From NCBI RefSeq assembly GCF_014647675.1, contig NZ_BMPQ01000014.1, forward strand, positions 139,484 to 203,483: a stretch of 64,000 nt of DNA, written 5' to 3'. Each line of letters starts with the position of its first letter. Within the stretch, counting starts at the first letter, position 1. The DNA comes from Streptomyces flaveus. Its GTDB lineage: Bacteria; Actinomycetota; Actinomycetes; Streptomycetales; Streptomycetaceae. The notes under the pieces are model-generated. The model worked only from the letters and a program-made list of their open reading frames with translations. It made no database searches and was not told where the DNA came from. Of this stretch, positions 49,067 to 58,058 are shown piece by piece. Made by a program: the position numbers and the translations under genes.

Positions 49067-50554
49067 GTGAAGCTGAGCGAGTTGCTGGCCGGGCAGGAGC
49101 ACCACGTTCTGCAGGGCGACCCGGCGAGGACGTGGATCACCGCGGGAACCACCTTCGACGCCGACCGGGTGATGCCGGGTTCGCTGTTCATCGCCGTGCC
49201 CGGCCACCGTGAAGGCGGCCCCGACTCGGTGGCACCTGCCCTCGCATGCGGCGCGGCGGCGGTACTCGTCGGCGCCGCGACGCCGGCGCTTGCGGCGTCG
49301 GTGTGGGCGTCGGCACCGGAGGTGTGCGTCGTACGGGTGCCGGACACCCGGACAGCGGCCGCGGTCGTCGCCTCCCGCTATTTCGGTGAGCCGGGGCGGC
49401 AGATGGACATGGTGGCGATCACCGGTACCAACGGCAAGACGTCGGTGTCGTACATGGTCGAGTCGGTCCTGCGGATCTCCGAGGGCGCGAAGGTGGGGGT
49501 CATCGGGACCGCCGGCAGCCGGATCGGCGACGAGCTGATCCCGATGCCGAGGTCGGTGCTGACCACGCCGGAGTCGCCGGACCTGCAGTACCTGCTGGGG
49601 TGCATGCGAGACCGCGGAGTCGGCAGCGCGGTACTGGAAGCCACGTCCATGGCGCTGCTGACACACCGGGTGGACCGTACGTTCATCGACGTCGGCGTGT
49701 TCACCAACCTGACACAGGATCACCTGGACGATCACGGAACGATGGCGAACTACCGGGACGCCAAGCTGCGTCTGTTCCAGGGCTTGTGCAGGCGCGCTGT
49801 GGTCAACGCCGACGACCCGGTGGGCGCCGGGATCCAGGCGATGATGCCGGGCGCGGTGACCACGTACGCCCTGGACGCCGAGGCGGACTACCGGGCCACC
49901 GACCTCTCCGTGGACGCCTCCGGCACGCGTTTCATCCTGCACCACGACGGCCGCAAGTATCCGGCGGCGATCCCCGTCCCGGGCCGCTTTTCGGTGGCCA
50001 ACGCGCTGGCCACCGTGGCGGCCTGCCACCTTCTGGGCCACGATCTGGGCAGGCTGGTCGCCGCCCTCGACCGGATGCCTGCGATCCCGGGTCGGTTCGA
50101 GCGCTTCCAGACGCCGCGCGGCACGTCGGTGATCGTGGACTACGCCCACTCACCGGACTCCCTGGACAAGGTCCTCACCACCATCCGCGACTTCGCACGC
50201 GGCCAGGTCATCACCGTCTTCGGCTGCGGCGGGGACCGGGACACCACCAAGCGGACGGACATGGGCAGGATCGCCGGAACCCACTCCGACCTGTGCGTCC
50301 TCACCTCGGACAACCCCCGCAACGAAGACCCGCAGGCCATCCTGGACCAGATCGCCCCCGGCATCGCGGCGACCGGCACACCGTTCGAACGGTTCACCGA
50401 CCGCCGCCAGGCCGTCGCCTTCGCTCTCTCCGCCGCGGGCCAGGACGACATCGTCCTGATCGCCGGCAAGGGCAGCGAGCCCCATCAGATCATCGGCGAC
50501 AAACTGCTCCCCTTCAGCGACATGGCAACCGTGCTCGAACTCACCCGGGCATAG
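49067..50554 (+). CDS. murE: MurE-type UDP-MurNAc-tripeptide ligase
   Basis: Mur ligase of 495 residues. Domain 1 binds the UDP-sugar (SLFIAVPGHREGGPDSVAPA); the ATPase domain has ITGTNGKTS (about 117-125) and TTPESPDLQ; the C-terminal domain has the DNPRNEDP motif (D415-R418), typical of enzymes adding diaminopimelate. The reaction adds DAP to UDP-MurNAc-L-Ala-D-Glu in cell-wall synthesis. It is far from any dcw cluster, flanked by IS debris and with no cell-wall neighbour, so it is probably a second, accessory copy. Starts at GTG; AAGG lies upstream. Confidence 0.87.
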   Translation: MKLSELLAGQEHHVLQGDPARTWITAGTTFDADRVMPGSLFIAVPGHREGGPDSVAPALACGAAAVLVGAATPALAASVWASAPEVCVVRVPDTRTAAAVVASRYFGEPGRQMDMVAITGTNGKTSVSYMVESVLRISEGAKVGVIGTAGSRIGDELIPMPRSVLTTPESPDLQYLLGCMRDRGVGSAVLEATSMALLTHRVDRTFIDVGVFTNLTQDHLDDHGTMANYRDAKLRLFQGLCRRAVVNADDPVGAGIQAMMPGAVTTYALDAEADYRATDLSVDASGTRFILHHDGRKYPAAIPVPGRFSVANALATVAACHLLGHDLGRLVAALDRMPAIPGRFERFQTPRGTSVIVDYAHSPDSLDKVLTTIRDFARGQVITVFGCGGDRDTTKRTDMGRIAGTHSDLCVLTSDNPRNEDPQAILDQIAPGIAATGTPFERFTDRRQAVAFALSAAGQDDIVLIAGKGSEPHQIIGDKLLPFSDMATVLELTRA

Positions 50555-50795
50555 CGGGCCCTGCCGCCTCAAACGCGGACCGCCCGCGCCGCACTCGGCC
50601 CGAAAGCGCACTCGCCGGTCCCTACTGCCCTTACCGCGGAAGTGCACCGATTCGGTGGTCAGATCGCTGTCCTCCAGCATCAGCTTGCCGAAGACAGGCG
50701 CGCCCCTGAAATGCGGTACAGCCGGATGATCGCCTGCGTCCCACCTGGTACTACTCCCTCTGGAACCTCACGTCCCAGTCTCCAGGTGTCCACGA
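50555..50795. other. Stretch after the murE-like gene without a recognised gene
   Basis: No gene that I can support; with the IS4 remnant to its right it makes about 900 bases without an intact coding sequence before the metallophosphoesterase gene. The reading on the plus strand (VLQHQLAEDRRAPEMRYSRM) is protein-like but unmatched and has no start. Confidence 0.3.
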
Positions 50796-51264
50796 TCAAG
50801 GGGAAGCTTCACGACGAACGATCGTAGGTCGCTCCGCCGACCACTCCCATCCATTTTCCGTTGCATCCTGGTGGCCACAGAGCTCAACCGAGGCAGCCCT
50901 CTGGGCGCTCCCACACTTCGGCGCATGCCGCTCGCGCTGGATGACCATGGCGCTTCCGTCCGACAGCCATCCGACCGCATCTGCCCCTTGATCGTCGGCC
51001 CCGCCCGCCCGCCTGACGTCAGTCCATCCGTCCTGCGGCACAAGCAGGCCACGACGTCTTCGAACCCGTCACCGAAGAACAGGCACATGGCCAGGACGAA
51101 GTACACCACCGCCCAGGCCGGGAGCAGGCGCACACGTTTCTCACGGCGCCCGGCCCTGTCCACGACCTCGTCGACCAGTCCTCTGGGGACCAGTTCGTGA
51201 ACACCTCGATCGCCACGTGATCAGTCAACCTGCCATCAGCTACGGCTCGTTGACGCTGCGAACC
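50796..51264 (-). pseudogene. IS4-family transposase N-terminal remnant
   Basis: Three minus-strand frames combine to an IS4-type N-terminus: SQRQRAVADGRLTDHVAIEV; then MDRAGRREKRVRLLPAWAVV followed by YFVLAMCLFFGDGFEDVV; then MVIQRERHAPKCGSAQRAA. In intact relatives these read GRLTDHVAIGVL...VVDRAGRREKRVRLLPARAVVYFVLAMCLF...SAIxQARxRLG. At least two frameshifts and the missing DDE half show decay. Confidence 0.65.
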
Positions 51265-51480
51265 CCACCCGCCATATCCAACAGCCCAGTCCGCCCGGCC
51301 CCGCCGACTGAGCGGCATTGCCATCAGACCCGGAGCACTTCAAGGTGTCCAGGGCGGAGTCCTGCCATCCCGCAGAGAACCCTTCGCCCCACGGGGCCGC
51401 ACCCATGAACGCCCGTCCGGCCGGCCCGAGGACGACCGGATACAGTGCGCGAGACGGCAGCCTGCTCAGGGAGCGAAAGC

Positions 51481-52698
51481 GTGACCGACACCAGCGACAC
51501 CCGACCCGCCGACAGCGAGGTGCAAGCTCCGCGACAGAGCCGACTGCACCGCCTGATGCGCTACATCCCCCTGATCGCCCCCGTCCTGCTGTGGGCCGTG
51601 CCCTGCTGGGTGCTCCTGCACGCCGGCCAGCACTGGCCGCTGCCCGTCACGCTGGTCGGCACCGCCCTGTTCGCCCTCGGCCTCGTTGGTATGCCGCTCG
51701 CGATGGCGCGCGGCCGTCGGCGCCAGCAGAACCGGGCGGCGATCGTCGGTGACACCCTGCTGGGCGCCAGCTGGGTTCTGTTCACCTGGTCCGTTCTGCT
51801 CGGCGTCCTCTTGCGGTTCGCCCTGACCGTGGTCGGCGTCGGCGAGAGTCAGGACCGGGCCCGAATCGTCACTTGGGCCGTCCTCGGAATCACCGCCGTA
51901 CTGCTCGCCTGGGGGTACGCCGAGGCCCGCCGCGTGCCACGCGTGCGCCGCCTCGACGTACAACTCCCGCGGCTGGGCGCCGGGTTGGACGGAATCCGCG
52001 TCGTCCTCATCACCGACACCCACTACGGCCCGCTCGATCGCGCTCGCTGGTCGGCACGAGTGTGCGAGACGGTGAACACGCTGGAAGCCGACCTGGTCTG
52101 CCACACCGGCGACATCGCGGACGGCACGGCCGAACGCCGCCGCGCCCAGGCCGCCCCACTCGCTACCGTGCAGGCCACCCGGGCCCGGGTCTACGTCACC
52201 GGCAACCACGAGTACTACAGCGAGGCCCAGGGCTGGGTCGACCTGATGGACGAACTGGGCTGGGAGCCTCTGCGCAACCGCCATCTGCTGCTCGAACGCG
52301 ATGGCGACACCCTCGTGGTCGCCGGCGTGGATGACGTCACCGCCGAGTCCTCCGGCCTGGCAGGCCACGGCGCCCACCTCGCCGGAGCCTTGAACGGCGC
52401 CGACCCCGACCACCCTGTCCTGCTCCTGGCACACCAGCCCAAGTTCGTCGACCTGGCGGCAGCCGGCGGCGTCGACCTCCAACTCTCCGGCCACACCCAC
52501 GGTGGCCAGATCTGGCCCTTCCACCACCTGGTCCGCATCGACCAGCCCGCCCTCGCCGGCCTCAGTCACCACGGCACCCGCACCCTCCTCTACACCAGCC
52601 GCGGCACCGGCTTCTGGGGCCCGCCGTTCCGCGTCTTCGCCCCCAGCGAGATCACCCTGCTCGTGCTCCGCTCCCCGCACCTGCCCACCTCGCCGTAG
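51481..52698 (+). CDS. Membrane-anchored metallophosphoesterase
   Basis: Protein of 405 residues with four predicted helices in the first 150 residues and a calcineurin-like phosphoesterase domain at about 170-395. Metal-site motifs: ITDTHYG (D-x-H), HTGDIAD (GD), TGNHEYY (GNHE), LLAHQP (H) and LSGHTHGGQIWP (GHTH). This is the YkoQ/YaeI-like group that may cleave membrane-lipid phosphoesters (UDP-diacylglucosamine-type) or nucleotides. GTG 51481 with GGGAG 8 bases upstream; ATG/GTG upstream is not supported. The TAG stop is followed in frame by 20 open codons, of unclear meaning. Confidence 0.88.
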   Translation: MTDTSDTRPADSEVQAPRQSRLHRLMRYIPLIAPVLLWAVPCWVLLHAGQHWPLPVTLVGTALFALGLVGMPLAMARGRRRQQNRAAIVGDTLLGASWVLFTWSVLLGVLLRFALTVVGVGESQDRARIVTWAVLGITAVLLAWGYAEARRVPRVRRLDVQLPRLGAGLDGIRVVLITDTHYGPLDRARWSARVCETVNTLEADLVCHTGDIADGTAERRRAQAAPLATVQATRARVYVTGNHEYYSEAQGWVDLMDELGWEPLRNRHLLLERDGDTLVVAGVDDVTAESSGLAGHGAHLAGALNGADPDHPVLLLAHQPKFVDLAAAGGVDLQLSGHTHGGQIWPFHHLVRIDQPALAGLSHHGTRTLLYTSRGTGFWGPPFRVFAPSEITLLVLRSPHLPTSP

Positions 52699-52899
52699 CA
52701 GCAGGAGTTCATCCGCAACCACCAGGTCCGCTACCGTGACCGGCTCATACTCACCGCCTGATCGACAGCACCCTCGTCAGATCTGCACCCAAGTGAGACA
52801 ACTCGGGCTACTGGCACCTACAGGGTCACCGGCATTCGACTCGCTGACCACCAGATCCGAGTCCGGCGGTCCGGCCGGACGGCGCCGCGGCTACCACCT

Positions 52900-53859
52900 T
52901 CACATGAGGAACGGGCGCGTCTTGCCAGGAGTCCCGCCGAAACGGCTCCGAAAGACCCGGGTGAAGTGAGCCTGGCTGGCGAAGCCCCAGCGATGGGCGA
53001 CATCGGCGATCGTCAGATGGCGTGAGCCGGGATCGGCGAGCGCCTGCCGGGCCTTGTCCAGCCGCTGTTCGAGAATGTGGCGGGAGGGGCTCACCCCGGT
53101 CGGCTGGAAGATACGGCTGAGGTGCCGGGCCGACACTCCGATCGCCTCGGCGACCCGCCCTGCGCTCAGTCCGGGGTCGGCCAGGTGCCGGTCTATGTAG
53201 TCCTTGGCCACGGCCAGCTGGGAGAGTGCGGCAGGCGGCGCGGAACCACCATCCAGCCTCGGTGCGGCCAGCGTACGGACGAGGTCCAGCACAGTGTCCT
53301 GGGTGCTGATCGAGTCATCGCTCTCCTGCCCCGTGACCCAGCCGGCCAGTACCGCCTGCAGCGCAGAAGCCAGCGCACCCTCGACCGCCGACCCCCTGCC
53401 GAGCAGCATCGGCGCCGACACGTCGCCGGAGGCGCACCGCGTGGCGAACACCTCGCGGGGGATGTCCACCAACAGCTGGCGCATGGGAGAGGGGAACCCG
53501 AACAGGTACGACCGGCGCGTCTCGTAGAGGATCAAGTCGCCCGTCTGCAGGGTGAGGCAGCCGCCCTCGTGGAAGAACACCCCGTGGCCCGCTGTCATCA
53601 ACGAGACGAAGACCGAGTCCTTCGGCAGCGCCTGACACGTCCGCGGGGTCCGTTCGATGACGTGTTGGTTGCCGGAGATCTCGGCCAGTCGCAGATCACC
53701 CAGCTCGATGTTCGTCTCCGTGGCCAGCAGACCCTGCTCCGAGTAGGAAGAACAGGTCAAGCCCACCAGGGCCCGTCGGTTGTGTTCCTCCCAGAAGTCG
53801 ATGCGGTCCGCAGGATCGACCGACTGCGTGGACACACGGGAGACGATGGGTACGGTCAC
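52900..53859 (-). CDS. AraC-family transcriptional regulator
   Basis: Regulator of 319 residues. The N-terminal cupin-like ligand-binding domain (about 20-180, AraC_binding_2 type) includes PADRIDFWEEHNRRALVGLT, and the C-terminal HTH_18 domain (about 215-315) has two helix-turn-helices: LSAGRVAEAIGVSARHLSRI, then FQPTGVSPSRHILEQRLDKA, and TIADVAHRWGFASQAHFTRV, then FRSRFGGTPG. The GTG 53859 has AAGGAG 6 bases upstream. Such FeaR/PobR-like regulators often activate aromatic-degradation genes; the leftmost genes of the block to the right (SDR, MDR) are candidate targets. Confidence 0.9.
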   Translation of the reverse strand: MTVPIVSRVSTQSVDPADRIDFWEEHNRRALVGLTCSSYSEQGLLATETNIELGDLRLAEISGNQHVIERTPRTCQALPKDSVFVSLMTAGHGVFFHEGGCLTLQTGDLILYETRRSYLFGFPSPMRQLLVDIPREVFATRCASGDVSAPMLLGRGSAVEGALASALQAVLAGWVTGQESDDSISTQDTVLDLVRTLAAPRLDGGSAPPAALSQLAVAKDYIDRHLADPGLSAGRVAEAIGVSARHLSRIFQPTGVSPSRHILEQRLDKARQALADPGSRHLTIADVAHRWGFASQAHFTRVFRSRFGGTPGKTRPFLM

Positions 53860-54166
53860 CTGAGTCTCCTTTCCGACCCCTACATCCGACAACGGTGTGG
53901 TTTGGGGGCCGGTATACCGGGGCGACAACAAGTCGAGGCCGCGCCTTGGTGAGTACAGCCACCGGCAGGAGAGTGAGCGAACTGGGCCGTGCCGCCTGCT
54001 CTGACGTGAGGGCCGTCGGCGGCGCCTGCCTCTCTCGCCGGCCTTGAGCGTACTCCGGTGCCTCACTCGCGTCACGGGTCGCAGCCAGAAGCCCGGCCTT
54101 CGAACCAGTGCGGCCGGGCGAAAGCGGTCCAGAGAGGGCGCGCCGTACTCCGGCGAACCGGATGAT

Positions 54167-54901
54167 TCAGACGGTCAGGTAGCCGCCGTCGACCGGGAGC
54201 ACCGCGCCGTTGACGTAGGAGGCGGCGGGCGAGCACAGGAAGGCGATCACTGACGCGATCTCCCGCGGCCGGCCCAACCGTCCGAGCGGGACTCGCGCGA
54301 GCACCGCTTGCGCGGCGTCAGGGTCGTCGAGCAGACCGCGGGCAAGCGGAGTGGTGACGAAGCCCGGTGCCACCGCGTTCACACGGATGCCGTCCGCGGC
54401 GTACTCGGCAGCCAGGGACCGGGTCAGCTGGGAGACGCCGCCCTTGCTGGCGCTGTAGGCCGGCCTGTCTCGGCTGCCGAAGAAACCGAACATCGACGAG
54501 ACGGTGACGATGCTGCCGCCCCGGCGGGCGAGCAGCGGGCGTGCCGCCTGGCACGCGACCATGGCCGAGGTGAGGTTGACCTCCAGCACCTGGTCCCACC
54601 ATCCGAGGTCGTATTCGTCGCGGTCCCGGCTGACGCCGGCGCAGGCGACGAGGTGGTCGATGCGGTCGTAAGCCTCGATCCGGCCGACGAGGCCGTCCCG
54701 GTCCGTGACGTCCTGCTCCACGATGTCGACTCGCTTGTGGCGGGGCAGCTCGTCGGCGTCGGCCGGCGGCAGTCCGAGGGCGTGCACCTCGGCTCCGAGT
54801 TCGGCGAGCAGGTCGGCGGTGGCCGCGCCGATGCCGGAGGTGCCTCCGGTCACCAGGACGCACTGGCCGGCGAAGGGGTCGGGGGTGAGTCCGGTGGTCA
54901 T
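54167..54901 (-). CDS. Short-chain dehydrogenase/reductase (SDR)
   Basis: Classical SDR of 244 residues: cofactor motif TGGTSGIGAATA (about 19-30), NAG-type ACAGVS, catalytic S-Y-K in IVTVSSMFGF and YSASKGGVSQL, and PG motif VAPGFVTTPLA. NAD(P)-dependent oxidoreductase of a hydroxy or keto group. The stop of the preceding dehydrogenase overlaps its ATG (ATGA), giving tight coupling. It is the last gene of the leftward mandelate-like run. Confidence 0.9.
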   Translation of the reverse strand: MTTGLTPDPFAGQCVLVTGGTSGIGAATADLLAELGAEVHALGLPPADADELPRHKRVDIVEQDVTDRDGLVGRIEAYDRIDHLVACAGVSRDRDEYDLGWWDQVLEVNLTSAMVACQAARPLLARRGGSIVTVSSMFGFFGSRDRPAYSASKGGVSQLTRSLAAEYAADGIRVNAVAPGFVTTPLARGLLDDPDAAQAVLARVPLGRLGRPREIASVIAFLCSPAASYVNGAVLPVDGGYLTV

Positions 54902-56007
54902 CTCTGTCTTTCCGTTCGGTCGGCGGGTGGGTGGGGGACTGCTGCCCCGGTACGGTGTGCCGTTGGGTCGACGAGGATCTTGACCTGGTTTCCCGGGCCG
55001 CCCAGCAGCGCCTCGAATCCATGGGAGACGAGGTCGTCGAGGACGATGGTCGAGGTGACGACCGGTGTCAGGTCCAGGTGCTGTTCCGCGACGAGCCGGA
55101 TGAGTTCCGGATATGTGTCGCGGTAGCCGACGCTGGCGACGATCGACTGTTCGTTGTTGACCAGTGCGAAGGCGTCCAGGGATACCTCCTGGGCCAGGCC
55201 GACGAGAACGATCCGACCGCCGCGCCGGGTCGCGGCCAGGCAGGTGCGCAGGGCGATCTCGGATCCGACCACCTCGAACGCGGCATCGACGCCCTCACCG
55301 CCGGTCAGCTCATGGATCCGCTCCCCGGCGTCTTCTCGGCCGGCGTCGATCAGGTCGGTGGCGCCGAGGCCGGCCGCGAGTTCCAGGCGGCCCGGGGACA
55401 CATCGACGGCGAGGATCCGCCGCACCCCGCGTTCCCCGGCGAGCAGGACGGTGAGCAGGCCGACCGCTCCCAGGCCGACGACGGCCACTGTCTCCGGTGT
55501 GGTTCCGGCGCGCCGCAGTGCGTGCAGGGCGACCGAGGCCGGTTCGAAGAGCGCGGCCTGCTCCAGCGACACGGTCTCGGGGAGGCGGTGCGCCATGTAG
55601 GCGGGGATGGCGGCGTACTCGGCCATGCCGCCGTTCCCCATCAGCCCGGCGAACCCGAAGTGCCGGCAGATGTTGTACTCGCCGGCCCGGCACCGTGGGC
55701 ATGCCCCGCACCGGTAGTTCGGCTCGACCGCCACTCGGTCGCCGATGGCCAGGCCGGTCACCGACGGCCCGAGGGCCGCCACCGTCCCGCAGAACTCGTG
55801 ACCGAGGACGAGCGGAGCTGTGGCACCGGAGGCCGGATGCGGCTCGGCGACCGGGATCGCGTGCGGCCCGTCGGCGTACTCGTGCAGGTCGCTGCCGCAT
55901 ATGCCGCAGTAGGCCACCTCGACGAGCACCTCGCCGCGCAGGGGTGCTGGAACGCCGACCTCGGCAATGCGGACGTCCCTGGCTCCGTACCAGACAGCGG
56001 CCTTCAT
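54898..56007 (-). CDS. Zinc-dependent alcohol/polyol dehydrogenase (MDR)
   Basis: MDR enzyme of 369 residues (379 if the first ATG at 56037 is used). Catalytic zinc region YCGICGSDLHEYADGPH and GHEFCGTVAALGPSV; structural-zinc cysteines CGACPRCRAGEYNIC; cofactor motif VVGLGAVGLLTVLLAG. The 2,3-butanediol/L-threonine-dehydrogenase-like N-terminus (MKAAVWYGARDVRIAEVGVP) is distinctive. Neither start has a strong ribosome site. Coupled with the SDR and following the cupin dioxygenase-like gene, it may oxidise an aryl glycol or hydroxyketone. Confidence 0.86.
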   Translation of the reverse strand: MKAAVWYGARDVRIAEVGVPAPLRGEVLVEVAYCGICGSDLHEYADGPHAIPVAEPHPASGATAPLVLGHEFCGTVAALGPSVTGLAIGDRVAVEPNYRCGACPRCRAGEYNICRHFGFAGLMGNGGMAEYAAIPAYMAHRLPETVSLEQAALFEPASVALHALRRAGTTPETVAVVGLGAVGLLTVLLAGERGVRRILAVDVSPGRLELAAGLGATDLIDAGREDAGERIHELTGGEGVDAAFEVVGSEIALRTCLAATRRGGRIVLVGLAQEVSLDAFALVNNEQSIVASVGYRDTYPELIRLVAEQHLDLTPVVTSTIVLDDLVSHGFEALLGGPGNQVKILVDPTAHRTGAAVPHPPADRTERQR

Positions 56008-56047
56008 ACGGTGCCCCGTATCGGACTGCGCTCTCATTGGACCGGGG

Positions 56048-56581
56048 TCACCGGAAGAGCGAGTTGACGTAGTCGGCGCCGATGCCGACCTTCTCGTAGT
56101 GGCTGCGGCACAGCTCGATGTAGTCGTGGACGTCGAAGTAGCCGACGGTTTCGCCGTTCTCGTCCAGCCAGATCAACGGACCCTTGACGATGAAGAACGC
56201 CTTCATCGGCTCGTCGCTCTCGTAGGCCACCAATGTGTGTCCCTCGCCCGGCGCCTCGTAGATGAAGTCACCGGCTTGCGCCGTCCAGGGCCGCTCCAGG
56301 TAACCCCACTTGCCGGAGATCGTGTAGGCGAACACCTCGTGCGGGTGGTAGTGCCGGTTGACGAGTCCGGCCTCCTTGGCGTACAGGATGTCTGCCCAGG
56401 AGTTGTCCTTGACGTTGATCCACAGCGGGCGCGATCCGACGGTCTCGCTGAGCGGTGCGTAATACCGGTCGTCGTCGGTGGCCACCTGGGACAGATAGAC
56501 CTCCGGCTGCGCGTCAGGCTTGACCGAATTCGTGATCGGCTTGAGGCCCTTCCAGAATTCGGACCTGGCTTCCTCGGACAC
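56048..56581 (-). CDS. Cupin protein, 2,4'-dihydroxyacetophenone dioxygenase-like
   Basis: Single-cupin protein of 177 residues. The iron-site block NRHYHPHEVFAYTISG, then the E and H of YEAPGEGHTLV, resembles 2,4'-dihydroxyacetophenone dioxygenase, which cleaves the bond next to a ketone to release formate and 4-hydroxybenzoate. The GTG 56581 has GGAG 7 bases upstream; longer readings run into a transposase remnant. It lies 10 bases upstream of the MDR dehydrogenase gene. In an otherwise mandelate-like cluster it would provide an alternative side-chain cleavage step; this is inference. Confidence 0.72.
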   Translation of the reverse strand: MSEEARSEFWKGLKPITNSVKPDAQPEVYLSQVATDDDRYYAPLSETVGSRPLWINVKDNSWADILYAKEAGLVNRHYHPHEVFAYTISGKWGYLERPWTAQAGDFIYEAPGEGHTLVAYESDEPMKAFFIVKGPLIWLDENGETVGYFDVHDYIELCRSHYEKVGIGADYVNSLFR

Positions 56582-56679
56582 GTTTCGGCTCCATTTCGTC
56601 GGGGTGGCCGACAGTGAACCCCGAGAGCCGAGGACAGGTCTTTCCCTTGGGAGACATCGTGGATTGCCTGTTTGGGACA

Positions 56680-56820
56680 TGCCCGCGCCGCACGCGTAGC
56701 CCTGTCGCCGATCCGGCTGGGGCTGAGCGTGACGCACCGGAGGGTGCGCCATCTCTGCTTGAGCTCGGTGGCTGCACGCTCGCCGAGAGCCCGGACACGC
56801 CGCAGCAGGGTGTTGAACAT
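56680..56820 (-). pseudogene. Transposase C-terminal remnant between aromatic genes
   Basis: The minus-strand reading FNTLLRRVRALGERAATELK, then QRWRTLRCVTLSPSRIGD, matches the VRALGER...LK-xx-RxLR-x-VTLSPSRIG end of DDE transposases common in Streptomyces. Only about 45 codons remain. It lies just downstream of the truncated aldehyde dehydrogenase, marking the likely deletion scar. Confidence 0.62.
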
Positions 56821-56854
56821 GCGGGTGTCGACGTGCCTCCCGCAGCACGGCGGC

Positions 56855-57061
56855 TCATTCGTACCGGGCGTCCCGGGCACGGCGGGCGGACACGCCTACG
56901 TCTTCCACCGACGCCCGCCCCACGGTGGCGAGTTCCTTGCCTGTGGCCTTCTCAACGGCGGGAAATTCGCGGTCGCCGCCGGGCGTCCGGTCGTAGGCGG
57001 TGTGGATGTGGCCGGGCCATGCGGTGGCAGCCGGGGCGAGCAGGCATATCCGGTCGGTCAC
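56855..57061 (-). pseudogene. 5' remnant of a benzaldehyde/aldehyde dehydrogenase gene
   Basis: A good start (GTG 57061 with GAGGAG 7 bases upstream) opens VTDRICLLAPAATAWPGHIH, then FPAVEKATGKELATVGRASV, EDVGVSARRARDA and a stop. This is the N-terminal strand pair of benzaldehyde-type aldehyde dehydrogenases (VxEPATGExLGxVGxASxEDV). The remaining roughly 420 residues, with the catalytic Glu and Cys, are gone and sequence continues into a transposase remnant. The gene was third in the operon behind the decarboxylase and LDH-like genes. Confidence 0.68.
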
Positions 57062-57114
57062 TGCGACTCCTCGTTGAGTCGGTGCGAGTCGCTTCGAGTC
57101 CGAAAGGAGGTCGT

Positions 57115-58047
57115 TCAGCGGGCGGCGGACACGTCGTCCATGTCGGCCACGGTGGCCTCCACGCGCACGGCCGCCTGCTGCATGCCGTGCAGTTCGCCGG
57201 GCGTGAGGTCCCACTCGACGACCCGGCGCGCCCCGTCGCGGCCCAGCTCCACGGGCACACCGAGACTCGCCCCGTGCACGCCGTACTCACCGTCCAGGAC
57301 GACCGACGCGGGCAGGACGGTCCCGCTGTCGGTCGCAATGGCTTCGATCAGTCGCGCGGTGCCCAGGCCAGTGGTCCAGGTGGAGGTACGGCCCGAGTCG
57401 AGCGCCACATGCCGGGCGTACCAGTTGTCGGCGTACTCCTCGGCTGCTGCCCGCTGTTCGGTGGTGAGGACGACGGGCTCGCCGCCGACGGTGATCCGGC
57501 TGTAGAGCGGGACCTGGCCCTCGCCGTGCTCGCCGATCATCCAGGCTTCGACGTTCCTGGGGTGGACGCCCAGGGCATACGCGATACCGGTGCGCAGGCG
57601 CAGGCTGTCGTTGAGCGTGTAGCCGATCAGCCGGTGCCGAGGCAGCCAGCCCTGCCGGTACACCCAGGTCATGAGCGCGTCCACGGGATTGGTCAGCATC
57701 AGTACGACACCGCCGAAGCCGGAATCCTTCAAGGGCCGCAAGCACTGACCGACGATCGCCGCGTTGTCGGCGAGAAAGACCGACCGCGAGGAGTTCAGCC
57801 GCAGCGGTACGGCGGCGCTGAGCACGACGACGTCCGCGTCGAGCGTGTCCTCGGGCGTGCCGCCGCGAACGGTGTCGGGCGTCGCGCCGAGCGCGAGCGC
57901 GTTCTCCTGGTCCATCACATGGCTGGTGATCATGTTGGGCCTGGTGTCGACCAGGACGATCTCGTACGTGCCCTGAGCGGACAGCAGGTTGAACGCGGCG
58001 GACGAGCCGATGCCGCCCGCGCCCCCGATGATGACGACCTTCACCAT
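57115..58047 (-). CDS. L-lactate/malate-family 2-hydroxyacid dehydrogenase
   Basis: NAD-dependent 2-hydroxyacid dehydrogenase of 310 residues. The N-terminal motif is VVIIGGAGGIGSSAAFNLL; an aspartate (VDTRP) selects NAD; substrate arginines lie in SAAVPLRLNSSR; the catalytic histidine is in MIGEHGEGQVP. The family interconverts 2-hydroxy- and 2-oxo acids. Its place between benzoylformate decarboxylase (11 bases upstream) and a benzaldehyde dehydrogenase remnant suggests that it oxidises mandelate or a similar aryl hydroxyacid rather than lactate; this is context-based. Confidence 0.82.
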   Translation of the reverse strand: MVKVVIIGGAGGIGSSAAFNLLSAQGTYEIVLVDTRPNMITSHVMDQENALALGATPDTVRGGTPEDTLDADVVVLSAAVPLRLNSSRSVFLADNAAIVGQCLRPLKDSGFGGVVLMLTNPVDALMTWVYRQGWLPRHRLIGYTLNDSLRLRTGIAYALGVHPRNVEAWMIGEHGEGQVPLYSRITVGGEPVVLTTEQRAAAEEYADNWYARHVALDSGRTSTWTTGLGTARLIEAIATDSGTVLPASVVLDGEYGVHGASLGVPVELGRDGARRVVEWDLTPGELHGMQQAAVRVEATVADMDDVSAAR

Positions 58048-58058
58048 GTGTCTGTCTC

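Noticed and set aside
52699..52761. Twenty open codons in frame after the metallophosphoesterase TAG
   Set aside because: Could suggest readthrough, but no context or family supports it; probably chance.
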